64,000 bases of DNA from contig NZ_JALBGC010000002.1 in NCBI RefSeq assembly GCF_022631375.1, forward strand, positions 744,001 through 808,000, written 5' to 3'. The notes under the pieces were generated by a model. The model was not told the origin of the DNA, did not search any database, and saw only the letters and a list, made by a program, of their open reading frames with translations. A program made the translations under genes and the position numbers. Positions 30,737 through 39,877 of this stretch are shown in pieces; within the stretch, counting starts at the first letter, position 1, and every line of letters starts with the position of its first letter. Source of the DNA: Hymenobacter cyanobacteriorum. GTDB lineage: Bacteria; Bacteroidota; Bacteroidia; Cytophagales; Hymenobacteraceae.

Positions 30737-33706
30737 TTACACCACCACGTTCACCATGCGGCCGGGCACTACAATCACCTTCTTGGCCGACTTGCCTTCG
30801 CCGTGCTTGGCCAGGAAATCGGAGGCCAGGACGGCGGTTTCAATCTCGGCGGCGGTGGCGGCGGCGGCGAACTGCATCTGCTCGCGCACTTTGCCGTTGA
30901 TGGCCAGCGGGTAGGTTACGGTGTCTTCCACCAGGAATTCTTCGCGGAACTCGGGGTAGCCGGCCGTAGAGATGCTGCCAGGCTCGTGGCCCAGCTCCTG
31001 CCACAGCTCCTCGGCCAGGTGCGGGGCGTAGGGCGACACCAGCAGCACCAGCGGCTCCAGGATAGCGCGCTTGTGGCACTTGAGGGCCGTGAGCTCGTTC
31101 ACGGTAATCATGAACAGGCTGACCGACGTGTTGAAGCTGAACTTCTCAATGTCTTCCTGCGCCTTCTGAATGGCCTTGTGCAGCACCTTGAGCTCGGCCG
31201 GGGTGGCGGGCTCGTCGGTGACGGCCAGGGCTCCGTCTTCGGGGTGGAAGAGGCGCCAGAGCTTCTTGAGGAAGCCGCTCACGCCGCTGATGCCGTTGGT
31301 GTTCCAGGGCTTGTACTGCTCCAGCGGGCCGAGGAACATTTCGTAGAGGCGCAGCGCGTCCGCGCCGTACTTGCCAATCAAGTCGTTCGGATTAACGACG
31401 TTGAATTTGGCTTTCGACATTTTTTCGACTTCCCAACCGCTCACGTAGGTGCCGTTTTCCTCTGGAATAAATTCAGCAAAACGATAATCAGGCCGCCATT
31501 TCTGGAATGCTTGCATGTCGAGTAGGTCATTCTCCACAATGCTTACATCAACATGCAGAGGCGTTATGCTTAAATCTTCCGCCGTTGTGGCATGAAAAAC
31601 AGCATCTGGATATTTGTTAAGTAGGCTACTAATCCGATTGTTGTACCACGAAAGAATTGCTTCGATGGCAGCAGATTTTTTTGCAGCGTCCTCCGAAAGA
31701 AAGGAATCAGCCAGACTCTTAGTAACAAAAAGTGTCGGGATTGCCTCAGGATTAATTTCAACGCTCCGGCCAGGTTTTGGAGTGTAGGTAAACGAAAGAT
31801 TTGCACGATACACGAAGTTCGACCGGCCCAGAATCATCCCCTGGTTAATCAGTTTCTGGAAGGGCTCGTTGCTACTGACGAGGCCCAGGTCCTTCAGGAA
31901 CAGGTACCAGAAGCGGGCGTAGAGCAGGTGGCCGGTGGCGTGCTCGGCCCCGCCCATGTAGAGGTCCACGCTGCCCCAGTAGTGCTCGGCTTCCTCCGAA
32001 ACGAAGCGGGCTTCGTTGGTGGGGTCCATGTAGCGGAGGTAGTACCACGACGAGCCCGCCCAGCCGGGCATGGTGCTCAGCTCGTAGGGGTATTTGCCTT
32101 TGTAGAGCCAGTCCTGGGCGCGGCCGAGGGGCGGCTCGCCGGTTTCGGTAGGCTTGTATTCGTCGATTTCGGGCAGCACGAGGGGCAGGTCGGCCTCAGC
32201 GATGCCGTAGGCGGTGCCGTCCTTGTAGTAAATCGGAATGGGCTCGCCCCAGTAGCGCTGGCGGCCGAAAATGGCGTCGCGCTGGCGGAAATTCACCTTC
32301 CCTTTGCCCAGTCCTTTCTCTTCGAGGAAGGCGATGAGCTTCTGCGTGGCCTCCTTGTAGGTGAGGCCGTTGATGATGCCGGAGTTGATGTAGCGGCCTT
32401 CCTTGGTGGGGTCGGCTTGCTGGTCGAGGCCCTGCTGGGCATCGGAAATGGCGGGGATGGGCAGGTTGAAGTGCTTGGCGAAGAGGTAGTCGCGCTGGTC
32501 GCCGCTGGGCACGGCCATCACGGCGCCGGTGCCGTAGCCGGCCAGCACGTAGTCGGCCAGCCAGATGGGCACGGGCGCGCCGTTCACCGGATTCTGGGCA
32601 TACGCGCCGGTGAACACGCCCGACACGGCCTTCACGTCGGTCATGCGGTCGCGCTCGGAGCGGCGCTTGGTGGCGGCGATGTACTCGTCCACGGCGGCAC
32701 GCTGGCCGGGCGTAGTGAGTTCGTCCACCAGCTCGTGCTCGGGGGCCAACACCAGGAAGGTGGCCCCGTAAATGGTGTCGACGCGGGTGGTGTAGACTTT
32801 GATTTGGGCGGTTTCGGAGCCCTGCACCGGGAAGGTGACTTCGGCCCCGATGCTCTTGCCAATCCAGTTGCGCTGCATCTCCTTCACGGCGTCGGGCCAG
32901 TCGAGCTGGTCGAGGCCTTGCAGGAGGCGGTCGGCGTAGGCGGTGATGCGCAGGTTCCACTGGGGCATGAGGCGGCGCTCGACGGGGAAGCCGCCGCGCT
33001 CCGAGAGGCCGTCCTTCACTTCATCGTTCGATAGCACAGTGCCCAGGCCGGGGCACCAGTTCACGTAGGTGTCCTGCTGGTAGGCGAGGCGGTAGGGGAG
33101 CACGGCGGCCAGCTTCTGCTTTTCGCTGAACAAGGCCCACTGGCCGGCCGAGAAGCTGAGGCGGTCGCCGTCGTCGCCAGCGGCGCGGATGCCCTCGCTG
33201 CCGGTGGCGGCAAAGCGGGCGGTGAGCTCGGTGAGGGGCTCGGCCTTGTTGGTGTCGAGGTTGTACCAGGAGTTGAACAGCTTGAGGAAAATCCACTGCG
33301 TCCACTTGTAATAAGAAGCGTCCGACGTGCGCACTTCGCGGCTCCAGTCGTAGCTGAAACCGAGGCTGCTGAGCTGCTGCACGTAGGTTTCGATGTTCTT
33401 CTCGGTAGTGAGCGCGGGGTGCTGGCCAGTCTGGATGGCGTACTGCTCGGCGGGTAGGCCGAAGGAGTCGAAACCCATGGGATGCAGCACGTTGAAGCCG
33501 CGCAGGCGCTTGTAGCGCGTCACGATATCGGAGGCAATATATCCCAGCGGGTGCCCTACGTGCAGGCCCGCCCCGGAGGGGTAGGGGAACATGTCGAGGA
33601 CGTAGTACTTGGGCTTGTCGGAGTGGTTCTCGGTGCGGAAAGTGCGGTGCGCTTTCCAGTGGGCCTGCCACTTCTTTTCAATTTCTTCGGGACGGTATGC
33701 GGGCAT
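30737..33706 (-). CDS. leuS: Leucyl-tRNA synthetase
   Basis: The 989-aa protein has the class I core (HIGH motif as HVGH, residues 49-52), a CP1 editing domain (about 270-480), FDSFGLPAEQ, WAGSSWYYLRYMDP, and the KMSKS loop as KMSKA (762-766, Ser replaced by Ala), then the anticodon-binding domain. It charges tRNA-Leu. It is longer than typical Bacteroidota LeuS (about 920-945 aa by memory). Between SNFVYR (about 632) and the conserved TPLHVDVSIV there are about 65-70 extra residues. The DNA for residues about 631-751 (31455-31815) is strikingly AT-rich against the GC-rich flanks. The frame is intact. Confidence 0.97.
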   Translation of the reverse strand: MPAYRPEEIEKKWQAHWKAHRTFRTENHSDKPKYYVLDMFPYPSGAGLHVGHPLGYIASDIVTRYKRLRGFNVLHPMGFDSFGLPAEQYAIQTGQHPALTTEKNIETYVQQLSSLGFSYDWSREVRTSDASYYKWTQWIFLKLFNSWYNLDTNKAEPLTELTARFAATGSEGIRAAGDDGDRLSFSAGQWALFSEKQKLAAVLPYRLAYQQDTYVNWCPGLGTVLSNDEVKDGLSERGGFPVERRLMPQWNLRITAYADRLLQGLDQLDWPDAVKEMQRNWIGKSIGAEVTFPVQGSETAQIKVYTTRVDTIYGATFLVLAPEHELVDELTTPGQRAAVDEYIAATKRRSERDRMTDVKAVSGVFTGAYAQNPVNGAPVPIWLADYVLAGYGTGAVMAVPSGDQRDYLFAKHFNLPIPAISDAQQGLDQQADPTKEGRYINSGIINGLTYKEATQKLIAFLEEKGLGKGKVNFRQRDAIFGRQRYWGEPIPIYYKDGTAYGIAEADLPLVLPEIDEYKPTETGEPPLGRAQDWLYKGKYPYELSTMPGWAGSSWYYLRYMDPTNEARFVSEEAEHYWGSVDLYMGGAEHATGHLLYARFWYLFLKDLGLVSSNEPFQKLINQGMILGRSNFVYRANLSFTYTPKPGRSVEINPEAIPTLFVTKSLADSFLSEDAAKKSAAIEAILSWYNNRISSLLNKYPDAVFHATTAEDLSITPLHVDVSIVENDLLDMQAFQKWRPDYRFAEFIPEENGTYVSGWEVEKMSKAKFNVVNPNDLIGKYGADALRLYEMFLGPLEQYKPWNTNGISGVSGFLKKLWRLFHPEDGALAVTDEPATPAELKVLHKAIQKAQEDIEKFSFNTSVSLFMITVNELTALKCHKRAILEPLVLLVSPYAPHLAEELWQELGHEPGSISTAGYPEFREEFLVEDTVTYPLAINGKVREQMQFAAAATAAEIETAVLASDFLAKHGEGKSAKKVIVVPGRMVNVVV
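31455..31815. other. Compositionally foreign block inside leuS
   Basis: About 360 bp with far lower GC than the leuS sequence on both sides, coding residues about 631-751. It includes an extra helical segment (SLADSFLSEDAAKKS ... WYNNRISSLLNKY) and conserved residues up to the KMSKS loop. Confidence 0.6.
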
Positions 33707-33728
33707 CTTGCGCGGAGTTTATTCCGGG

Positions 33729-33736
33729 CAAAGGTA
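33729..33736 (-). promoter_or_regulatory. -7 box TACCTTTG for leuS
   Basis: Exact TAnnTTTG, 22 nt upstream of the leuS ATG. Confidence 0.6.
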
Positions 33737-33797
33737 GGACGTAGGAGAAAGTAGGGCGAAATTTGTTGACGTTAGTGCCGGTCTGGTTTCGTAAGCC

Positions 33798-33890
33798 GTC
33801 ATGCTGAGCGCAGCCGAAGCATCTCTACCGCTTCGTTGAACCCGTGAGTTAGTATCGCGGTAGAGATGCTTCGACTGCGCTCAGCATGAC
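33798..33890. repeat. REPIN-like inverted repeat, family A copy 4
   Basis: 33-nt arms (33798-33830, 33858-33890) with one mismatch; short 27-nt loop. It lies in the divergent leuS-dnaG gap, close to both promoters. Confidence 0.92.
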
Positions 33891-33937
33891 GTTCATTTAG
33901 TAGCTGCCCGCCCCCATTTGCCCCCGAATAGCCACCC

Positions 33938-36037
33938 ATGGCCCGCATCCCCAAAGAACTAGTTGACCACATCATCCAGACCGCCGACATCGTGGAAGTC
34001 GTCGGCGACTTCGTGCAGCTCAAGCGCAAGGGCCAGAATCTGTGGGCCCCGTGCCCGTTCCACAACGAGAAGTCGCCGTCGTTCTCGGTAAACCCGGCCA
34101 AGAGCCTGTACAAGTGCTTCGGCTGCGGCAAGGCCGGCGGTGTGGTGCAGTTTGTGATGGACGTGGAGGGCACCAGCTACGTGGAGGCCCTGAAATACCT
34201 GGCCAAAAAGTACGCCATTGAGATTCAGGAGGAGGAAAAGACGCCCCAGCAGCAGTTGGAGCAGAACGAGCGGGACTCGCAGTTCATCGTTTCCGACTTC
34301 GCCAAAAACCACTTCCACCGCCTGCTTTTGAACTCCGAAGAGGGCATGAGCATCGGCTACGGCTACCTCAAGGAGCGCGGCCTCAACCTGAGCACCATCC
34401 AGACTTTTGAGCTCGGCTACTCACTCGATAGCTGGGACGACCTCATGAAAGCCGCCGAAACGGCCGGCTTCGACAAGAAATACCTGGAAAAAACCGGCCT
34501 CACGGTCATTCGCACCGACGACCAGGGCAAGGACACCGGCCGGCGCTACGACCGGTTCCGGGGCCGCGTGATGTTCCCGATTCACAACATCAGCGGCCGG
34601 GTGGTGGGCTTCGGGGCGCGCACCCTGAAGCGTGACGACAAGATGGCGAAATATCTGAACTCGCCCGAGTCGGAGATTTACCACAAGTCGGACGTGCTCT
34701 ACGGGCTGTTTCAGGCCCGGCAGGCGATACGGACGCAGGAGGTTTGCTATCTGGTGGAAGGCTACCTGGATGTGCTTTCGCTATACCAGGGTGGCATCAA
34801 GAACGTGGTGGCTTCGTCGGGCACCTCACTCACGGAAGGGCAAATCCGGCTCATCAAGCGGTATTCGGATAACGTGACGGTGCTCTACGACGGCGACGCG
34901 GCTGGTATCAAGGCCTCGCTGCGCGGGACGGATTTGCTGCTCGAAGGCGGCCTAAACGTGCGCGTGGTGCTCTTCCCCGACGGCGACGACCCCGACAGCT
35001 ACATCCGCAAAGTGGGCGACCAGCGCTTCACCGAATACATCGAAACCAAGAGCCAGGACTTCATCACCTTCAAAACCACGCTCGTGGCCCGCGAGGCCAG
35101 CAACGACCCCGTGAAGAAGGCCGAGGCAATTCGCGACGTGCTCCACAGCATCGCCAAAGTGCCCGACGCCATCAAGCGCCAGGTGTTTTTGCAGCAGACC
35201 TCGGCCACCTTCGGCATCGATGAGCAGGTACTCATCACCGAGTATAACAAGCTCGTTAAGTCGCCCAGCCAGCAGAGCAAGCCCAGCGGCGGCAGCGGCC
35301 AAGGCGACAACCGAGGCAACTACGGCAACGGCGCGGGCAGCGCCAACACCGGCTACCCGCCCAGCTCCAACCCGCGCTCGGCCCCGGCCCAGCGCCCGAT
35401 GAGCGACGAGGAAGAGGCCGAAATGCTCATGTACGGCGGGGCCGAAGCGGCCGAGTCGTTGGGCACGGCCTTCCAATCCACGAAAGCCAAGCCGGAAGAG
35501 GCCGAGGAAACGCCCGACATGCTCCAGGTGTGTGAACGCGAGGTGCTGCGCCTGCTGGTGCTGTACGCCGGCCGCGAAATCGAGCCCGAAATCAGCGTGG
35601 CCGGCTACCTGATGAGCCAGCTTGGCGAATACCCGCTTCAAAAGCCGCTCTACGCCGAGATGTGGGAAATCTGCCGGCAGGAACTCCTGGCCGGCCGCTT
35701 TCCCGATGCCCGCCTGCTGGCCCAGAACGAGCGCGAAGACATCCGCCAGCTCATCACCGACCTGGCCACCGAGCGCTACGAAATCAGCCCCAACTGGCGC
35801 ACCAAGGAAATCTACGTTTTCAACGAAGTCGACCTGCCCCAGTTGGCCTGCGACAACGCCGTGCTCCGCCTCAACAAAGTCCACGTGCAGCGCGAGCTCG
35901 ACCAGTGCCTCGAAAAGCTGCGCCACCCGCTCGACGATGCCGAAATGTTCGAAATTCTCGGCGACATCAAGCGCCTCAAGGAGCTCGACAACGAGCTGGC
36001 GGCGCTGCTGGGCACGGTGGTGGCGCGGGGTGCGTAA
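33938..36037 (+). CDS. dnaG: DNA primase
   Basis: The 699-aa protein has an N-terminal CHC2 zinc ribbon (CPFHNEKSPSF, KCFGCG at about 39-66), the DnaG catalytic core (GYLKERGL; FGARTL) and a TOPRIM motif EGYLD near 270 with DGDAAG. A Gly/Ser/Asn/Pro-rich linker (about 443-485) leads to the helicase-binding domain. It makes RNA primers at the replication fork with DnaB. The linker is low-complexity but in frame, common in this phylum. The start at MARIPKELVDHI fits the family. Divergent from leuS. Confidence 0.97.
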   Translation: MARIPKELVDHIIQTADIVEVVGDFVQLKRKGQNLWAPCPFHNEKSPSFSVNPAKSLYKCFGCGKAGGVVQFVMDVEGTSYVEALKYLAKKYAIEIQEEEKTPQQQLEQNERDSQFIVSDFAKNHFHRLLLNSEEGMSIGYGYLKERGLNLSTIQTFELGYSLDSWDDLMKAAETAGFDKKYLEKTGLTVIRTDDQGKDTGRRYDRFRGRVMFPIHNISGRVVGFGARTLKRDDKMAKYLNSPESEIYHKSDVLYGLFQARQAIRTQEVCYLVEGYLDVLSLYQGGIKNVVASSGTSLTEGQIRLIKRYSDNVTVLYDGDAAGIKASLRGTDLLLEGGLNVRVVLFPDGDDPDSYIRKVGDQRFTEYIETKSQDFITFKTTLVAREASNDPVKKAEAIRDVLHSIAKVPDAIKRQVFLQQTSATFGIDEQVLITEYNKLVKSPSQQSKPSGGSGQGDNRGNYGNGAGSANTGYPPSSNPRSAPAQRPMSDEEEAEMLMYGGAEAAESLGTAFQSTKAKPEEAEETPDMLQVCEREVLRLLVLYAGREIEPEISVAGYLMSQLGEYPLQKPLYAEMWEICRQELLAGRFPDARLLAQNEREDIRQLITDLATERYEISPNWRTKEIYVFNEVDLPQLACDNAVLRLNKVHVQRELDQCLEKLRHPLDDAEMFEILGDIKRLKELDNELAALLGTVVARGA

Positions 36038-36061
36038 CAGGTTTCGTTAGCAAAAAAAAGC

Positions 36062-36172
36062 ACGTCATGCTGAGCGTAGTCGACCCATCTCGCTTGTAGT
36101 AGTAATCAGATTGCCAGAACAATCGGATTAGTGGTGGCATGCGAGATGCTTCGACTGCGCTCAGCATGACGT
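36062..36172. repeat. REPIN-like inverted repeat, family A copy 5
   Basis: 32-nt imperfect arms (36062-36093, 36141-36172). It fills the gap between dnaG and the K+ channel gene, both on the plus strand, so the transcript would carry the hairpin. Confidence 0.9.
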
Positions 36173-36196
36173 TCTTGCGAATCCATTTTACTTAAA

Positions 36197-37252
36197 ATGC
36201 TCCAGCGCTTCAACATCAACCGCCTGATTCTGGCCTTCGTCCTCACCGGGCTGAGCCTGATTTTTGGCATGGCCGGCTTTACCTACATCGAGCACTACGG
36301 GCCGGTCGATGCGTTTTACATGACGGTAACCACCGTCGCCACGGTGGGCTTTGGCGAAATCCACACCTTCTCGGAAGCCGGGCGGCTGTTCGTCTCCTTC
36401 TACATCCTCTACAACCTGGTGGTGGTGGCCTACCTCGTGTCGGTTTTCTCTTCCTTTATCTTTGACGGCGAGCTGCGCAAAATCTATCGAATGATTCGAA
36501 CCGACCAGGAAATAAAGCGCTTCAGCGGCCACGTCATCGTGTGCGGCTTTGGGCGCAACGGCCGCCGCGCCTACCAGGAGCTGCGCGCCAGCGGGGCTCG
36601 CGTGGTGGTGATTGAGGCCAACCAGGAGCTGATGAAAAACATCACCGAAGGCCACACCGGCGAGGATTACGACGGCGACGGCGTGCCCGGCGGCAACATC
36701 TACACCGTGTTTGGCGATGCCACCACCGACCTCGTGCTGAAGCAGGCCGGCGTGGAGCGGGCCTCGGCCCTCATCACCTCGCTGCCCAAGGATGCCGACA
36801 ACGTGTTTGTGGCCCTCTCGGCCCGGGCCCTCAATCCGCGCCTGAAAATCATCGCCCGCGCCTCGCTAAAAACCTCGGAAAGCAAGCTGCTATCGGCTGG
36901 CGCTGATTCGGTGGTGATGCCCGACGAAATCGGCGGCTCGCACATGGCCAAGCTGGTGGTGCGCCCCGAAGTCATCCGTTTCCTCGACCTCATTTCCGGC
37001 CTCAGTGCCGACAAGCTGCGCCTGGAGGAAATGACCTTCGCCCAGCTGCGCAAGGACCTGCACGGCCGCAGCATCCGCGAGCTCGATGTGCGCTCCATCA
37101 CCGGAGCTACCATTATCGGTCTGCGCAAAGCCGACGGCTCGCTGCTCGTCAGCCCCGGCGTGGACTACGTGCTGGCCCCCGGCGACGTGCTGCTGGTACT
37201 CGGCAGCGAAGAGCAGATTGAAACCTTCGAAGTCCGCTTCCGGCAACTGTAG
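36197..37252 (+). CDS. Two-TM potassium channel with RCK (TrkA-N/TrkA-C) regulatory domain
   Basis: The 351-aa protein has TM1 (about 9-29), a pore loop with selectivity filter TVGFG (49-53), TM2 (about 64-88), an RCK/TrkA-N Rossmann domain (VIVCGFGRNGRRAYQ, about 113-127) and a TrkA-C domain (about 265-351). This is the MthK/GsuK architecture: a K+ channel gated by ligands bound to cytosolic RCK. Between the Rossmann beta strand (VVVIEANQEL) and VFGDATTD it has an unusual loop TGEDYDGDGVPGG (about 154-166) whose DxDGDG looks like a Ca2+-binding loop. Single gene between two repeats. Confidence 0.93.
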   Translation: MLQRFNINRLILAFVLTGLSLIFGMAGFTYIEHYGPVDAFYMTVTTVATVGFGEIHTFSEAGRLFVSFYILYNLVVVAYLVSVFSSFIFDGELRKIYRMIRTDQEIKRFSGHVIVCGFGRNGRRAYQELRASGARVVVIEANQELMKNITEGHTGEDYDGDGVPGGNIYTVFGDATTDLVLKQAGVERASALITSLPKDADNVFVALSARALNPRLKIIARASLKTSESKLLSAGADSVVMPDEIGGSHMAKLVVRPEVIRFLDLISGLSADKLRLEEMTFAQLRKDLHGRSIRELDVRSITGATIIGLRKADGSLLVSPGVDYVLAPGDVLLVLGSEEQIETFEVRFRQL

Positions 37253-37256
37253 GGCA

Positions 37257-37344
37257 ATTATGAATTATGAATTAGAAATTATGAATTGGCCCGTGAGTCA
37301 TTCGCCTAATAATTCAAAACTCATAATTCATAATTCATAATTCA
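37257..37344. repeat. Inverted repeat, family G copy 1 (AT-rich)
   Basis: Multiple ATTATGAATT units on the left pair with CATAATTCATAATTCATAAT on the right around a GC-richer centre. It fills the gap between the K+ channel and glycosyltransferase genes. Confidence 0.85.
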
Positions 37345-37349
37345 ACAAA

Positions 37350-38576
37350 ATGCACCTTCTGCAACTTTGTCCGCGCGTGCCGTTTCCGCTCACTACTGGC
37401 GGGGCCATTGCCATGTACGACGTGGCGGCGGGCCTCGTGCAGGCCGGGCACCGCGTCACGATGCTGGCCATCAACACGCCCAAGCATCACCAGGCGGCCG
37501 ACGCGCTCGACCACTTAGGGCCGAATTTTCGGTTGGTGACGGTAGACGTGAATACGGACTTGTCGCCGGTGAAGGCCCTGAAAAACCTGCTGCTGAGCCG
37601 CCAGCCCTACATCGTGGAGCGGTTCATCAGCCCGGCGGTGGGGGAGAAGCTGGTGGAAATCCTGCAACATGAAACCGTTGATGTGGTGCAGTTTGAAGGC
37701 ACTTTTGCGGCCTGGTACGCCGAGTTTCTGGGACGGCGCGAAAGTGCCGGCTTGCGCGTGCCGCCGCTGGTGCTGCGCGCGCACAACCTCGAGCACACCA
37801 TCTGGCACATGCTGGCCGGGCGCGAGAAAAACCCCCTCAAGCGCCGCTACCTGCGCGACATGGCTGCCCGGCTGGAACGCTTCGAGCGCCGCCACCTGCC
37901 GCAGTTCGATGCCGTGGCCGCCATCACTGACGACGACGCGCAACGGCTACGGGCATTGGGCTGCCCCGAGCCGGTGGTATTCATCCCAGCCGGGGCCGAT
38001 TTGAGCCGCTTTCAGCCTGACCCGGCCATCCAGGCCAAGCCGCGCACGCTGTTTATGATTGGCTCGCTGAACTGGCTGCCCAACCTGGAAGGCCTGCACT
38101 GGCTGCTGCGCGAGGTGTGGCCCACCATCCACACCGAAATGCCCGACGTGGAACTGCACATTGCCGGCAGTGGCACCCCCGACGAGCTGCTGCAGCCGCG
38201 TACCGATGGCGTAGTGGTGCACGGCTTCGTGGAGTCAGCCTCGGCCTTTATGCAGCAATACGAGCTGATGCTGGTGCCGCTGCTGAGCGGCGGCGGCATG
38301 CGCATCAAAATCATCGAGGGCATGGCGCTGGGCAAGGCCATTCTCAGCACCACGCTGGGCGCGGAGGGCATTGCCGTACGCGACGGCCACGACATCGTGC
38401 TGCGCGACTCGGCCGCCGCCTGGGTGGACGCCCTGCGCGCCTGGTACCGGGGCGAAGTGCCAGTGGCGGCCATTGGCGCGGCCGCTGCCCGCACGGCCGC
38501 CGAGTGCTACGACCGCCGCCGCGTGACGGAGCAGTTTGTGAACCTCTACGAACGGCTGCGGCCGGTGCTGGCCTGA
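37350..38576 (+). CDS. GT4-family glycosyltransferase
   Basis: The 408-aa GT-B enzyme has an N-terminal acceptor domain (PFPLTTGGAIAMYDVA), a linker VFIPAGADLSRFQP, and a C-terminal donor domain with MIGSLNWLPNLEGL and the LLSGGGMRIKIIEGMALGK sugar-nucleotide segment (ending EGMA). Probably transfers a sugar to a cell-surface glycan or lipid; donor and acceptor unknown. Its TGA overlaps the ATG of the next glycosyltransferase (TGATG), so the two are coupled and likely work in one pathway. Confidence 0.9.
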   Translation: MHLLQLCPRVPFPLTTGGAIAMYDVAAGLVQAGHRVTMLAINTPKHHQAADALDHLGPNFRLVTVDVNTDLSPVKALKNLLLSRQPYIVERFISPAVGEKLVEILQHETVDVVQFEGTFAAWYAEFLGRRESAGLRVPPLVLRAHNLEHTIWHMLAGREKNPLKRRYLRDMAARLERFERRHLPQFDAVAAITDDDAQRLRALGCPEPVVFIPAGADLSRFQPDPAIQAKPRTLFMIGSLNWLPNLEGLHWLLREVWPTIHTEMPDVELHIAGSGTPDELLQPRTDGVVVHGFVESASAFMQQYELMLVPLLSGGGMRIKIIEGMALGKAILSTTLGAEGIAVRDGHDIVLRDSAAAWVDALRAWYRGEVPVAAIGAAAARTAAECYDRRRVTEQFVNLYERLRPVLA

Positions 38577-39772
38577 TGGGCGCGGCCGTGCTCGTGCTGG
38601 TGTTCTGGACCTGCCTGCTATTGGTGGCGCACACCTACGTGCTGTTCCCGGTGCTGCTGGGGTGGCTGGCCCGGGGCCGCCGCCAGAACGCCGACGTGTA
38701 CGGCCCGGCCGCCGCCGACTTGCCGGCCGTGGATATTCTATTGGCCGCGCACAACGAGGAGGCCGTGATTGAGCAGAAAGTGCGCAGCACTTTCGCCACC
38801 ACCTACCCGCTCGACCGCCTGCGCCTGCTGGTGGGCTCGGATAATTCCTCGGACCAGACCAACGTGCTGCTGGCCCAGTTGGCGGCCGAGTTCCCGCAGC
38901 TGCGATTCGAAGCGTACGGGCAGCGCACGGGCAAGCCCACCGTCATCGAAAATCTGGCCCGGCAGGCCCCGGCCCCCGTGTTGGTGCTCACGGATGCCAA
39001 CGTATTCTTTGCTCCCGACACGATTTACGAGTTGGTGAAGCATTTCCGCAACCCGAGAATCGGGCTGGTGGGCGGGCACATTCTCAACCCCGAGCACCGG
39101 GCTGAGGGCATTTCGGGCCAGGAAAAGGCTTATCTGGAGCGCGAAAACCTGATGAAATACCAGGAGGGGGTACTGTGGGGGGCAATGACGGGCGCATTCG
39201 GCGGCTGCTTCGCGGTGCGGCGCGCCTGCTACCACCCCGCGCCGGCCAGCTTTCTGGTCGATGACTTCTACATCACGCTGGCGGTGCTGCGCGACGGCTT
39301 CCAGGCCATCAACGAGTTGGACGCGGTGTGCTACGAGGACGTTTCGGACCACCTGCCCGAGGAATTCCGGCGCAAGGCGCGCATTTCAGCCGGCAACTTC
39401 CAGAACCTGGCCGAGTTTCGGGCGCTGCTGAGCCCGGCCTGGGGCGGGGTGGCGTTTGCGTGGTGGTCGCACAAGGTGCTGCGCTGGCTTACGCCGCACC
39501 TGCTGCTGGTGCTGCTGCTGGCCACGCTGGGGCTGGTGGCGCTGGGGGCGGGCTGGTTTTTCCAGCTGGCGCTGGCGGGGCAATTGGGCCTGCCGGCGCT
39601 GCTGCTGCTCGATGCGGCGCTGGGGCGGCGCGGTTTCCACGGGCGGCTTCTGCGCTTCATTACGCACTTTTACAGCATGAACGCGGCGCTGCTGCTGGGC
39701 TGGTGGCGCTATTTGCGCGGCATCAAAACAACGGTGTGGCAGCCTACGCAGCGCAACCAGCGAGCCGGGTAG
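38576..39772 (+). CDS. GT2-family membrane glycosyltransferase
   Basis: The 398-aa protein starts at ATG 38576, overlapping the upstream stop. Residues about 3-25 form a membrane anchor, then a GT-A domain follows: DILLAAHNEEAVIEQKV, GSDNSSDQTN, LTDANVFF (DxD-like), VGGHILNPEH, VDDFYITLAV and the QxxRW-like EEFRRKARIS. Two to three C-terminal membrane helices (about 295-370) follow. It resembles processive or poly-sugar GT2 enzymes at the inner membrane. The product is unknown. The TAG stop lies within a family D inverted repeat. Confidence 0.9.
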   Translation: MGAAVLVLVFWTCLLLVAHTYVLFPVLLGWLARGRRQNADVYGPAAADLPAVDILLAAHNEEAVIEQKVRSTFATTYPLDRLRLLVGSDNSSDQTNVLLAQLAAEFPQLRFEAYGQRTGKPTVIENLARQAPAPVLVLTDANVFFAPDTIYELVKHFRNPRIGLVGGHILNPEHRAEGISGQEKAYLERENLMKYQEGVLWGAMTGAFGGCFAVRRACYHPAPASFLVDDFYITLAVLRDGFQAINELDAVCYEDVSDHLPEEFRRKARISAGNFQNLAEFRALLSPAWGGVAFAWWSHKVLRWLTPHLLLVLLLATLGLVALGAGWFFQLALAGQLGLPALLLLDAALGRRGFHGRLLRFITHFYSMNAALLLGWWRYLRGIKTTVWQPTQRNQRAG

Positions 39773-39831
39773 CGCGGACTTTTCGTCCGCGAGTTCAATG
39801 CTTCCACTCGCGGATGAAAAGTCCGCGCTAC
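39769..39831. repeat. Inverted repeat, family D
   Basis: 25-nt arms (39769-39793, 39807-39831), GTAGCGCGGACTTTTCGTCC against its near-complement, 13-nt loop. Contains the glycosyltransferase stop codon. Confidence 0.9.
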
Positions 39832-39852
39832 GGCGGGCGCGGGCGGCGGGGC

Positions 39853-39860
39853 TAACTTTG
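39853..39860 (+). promoter_or_regulatory. -7 box TAACTTTG for ribBA
   Basis: Exact TAnnTTTG, 17 nt before ATG 39878. It leaves no room for an FMN riboswitch. Confidence 0.55.
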
Positions 39861-39877
39861 CACCGGCCGCGCTTGTT

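Noticed and set aside
38117..38575. N-terminal extension of the GT2 glycosyltransferase
   Set aside because: It overlaps the GT4 gene in another frame; ATG 38576 gives a membrane anchor and a TGATG junction.
39772..39877. FMN riboswitch before ribBA
   Set aside because: The gap is short and filled by a family D palindrome and a -7 box; no RFN-like conserved helices.
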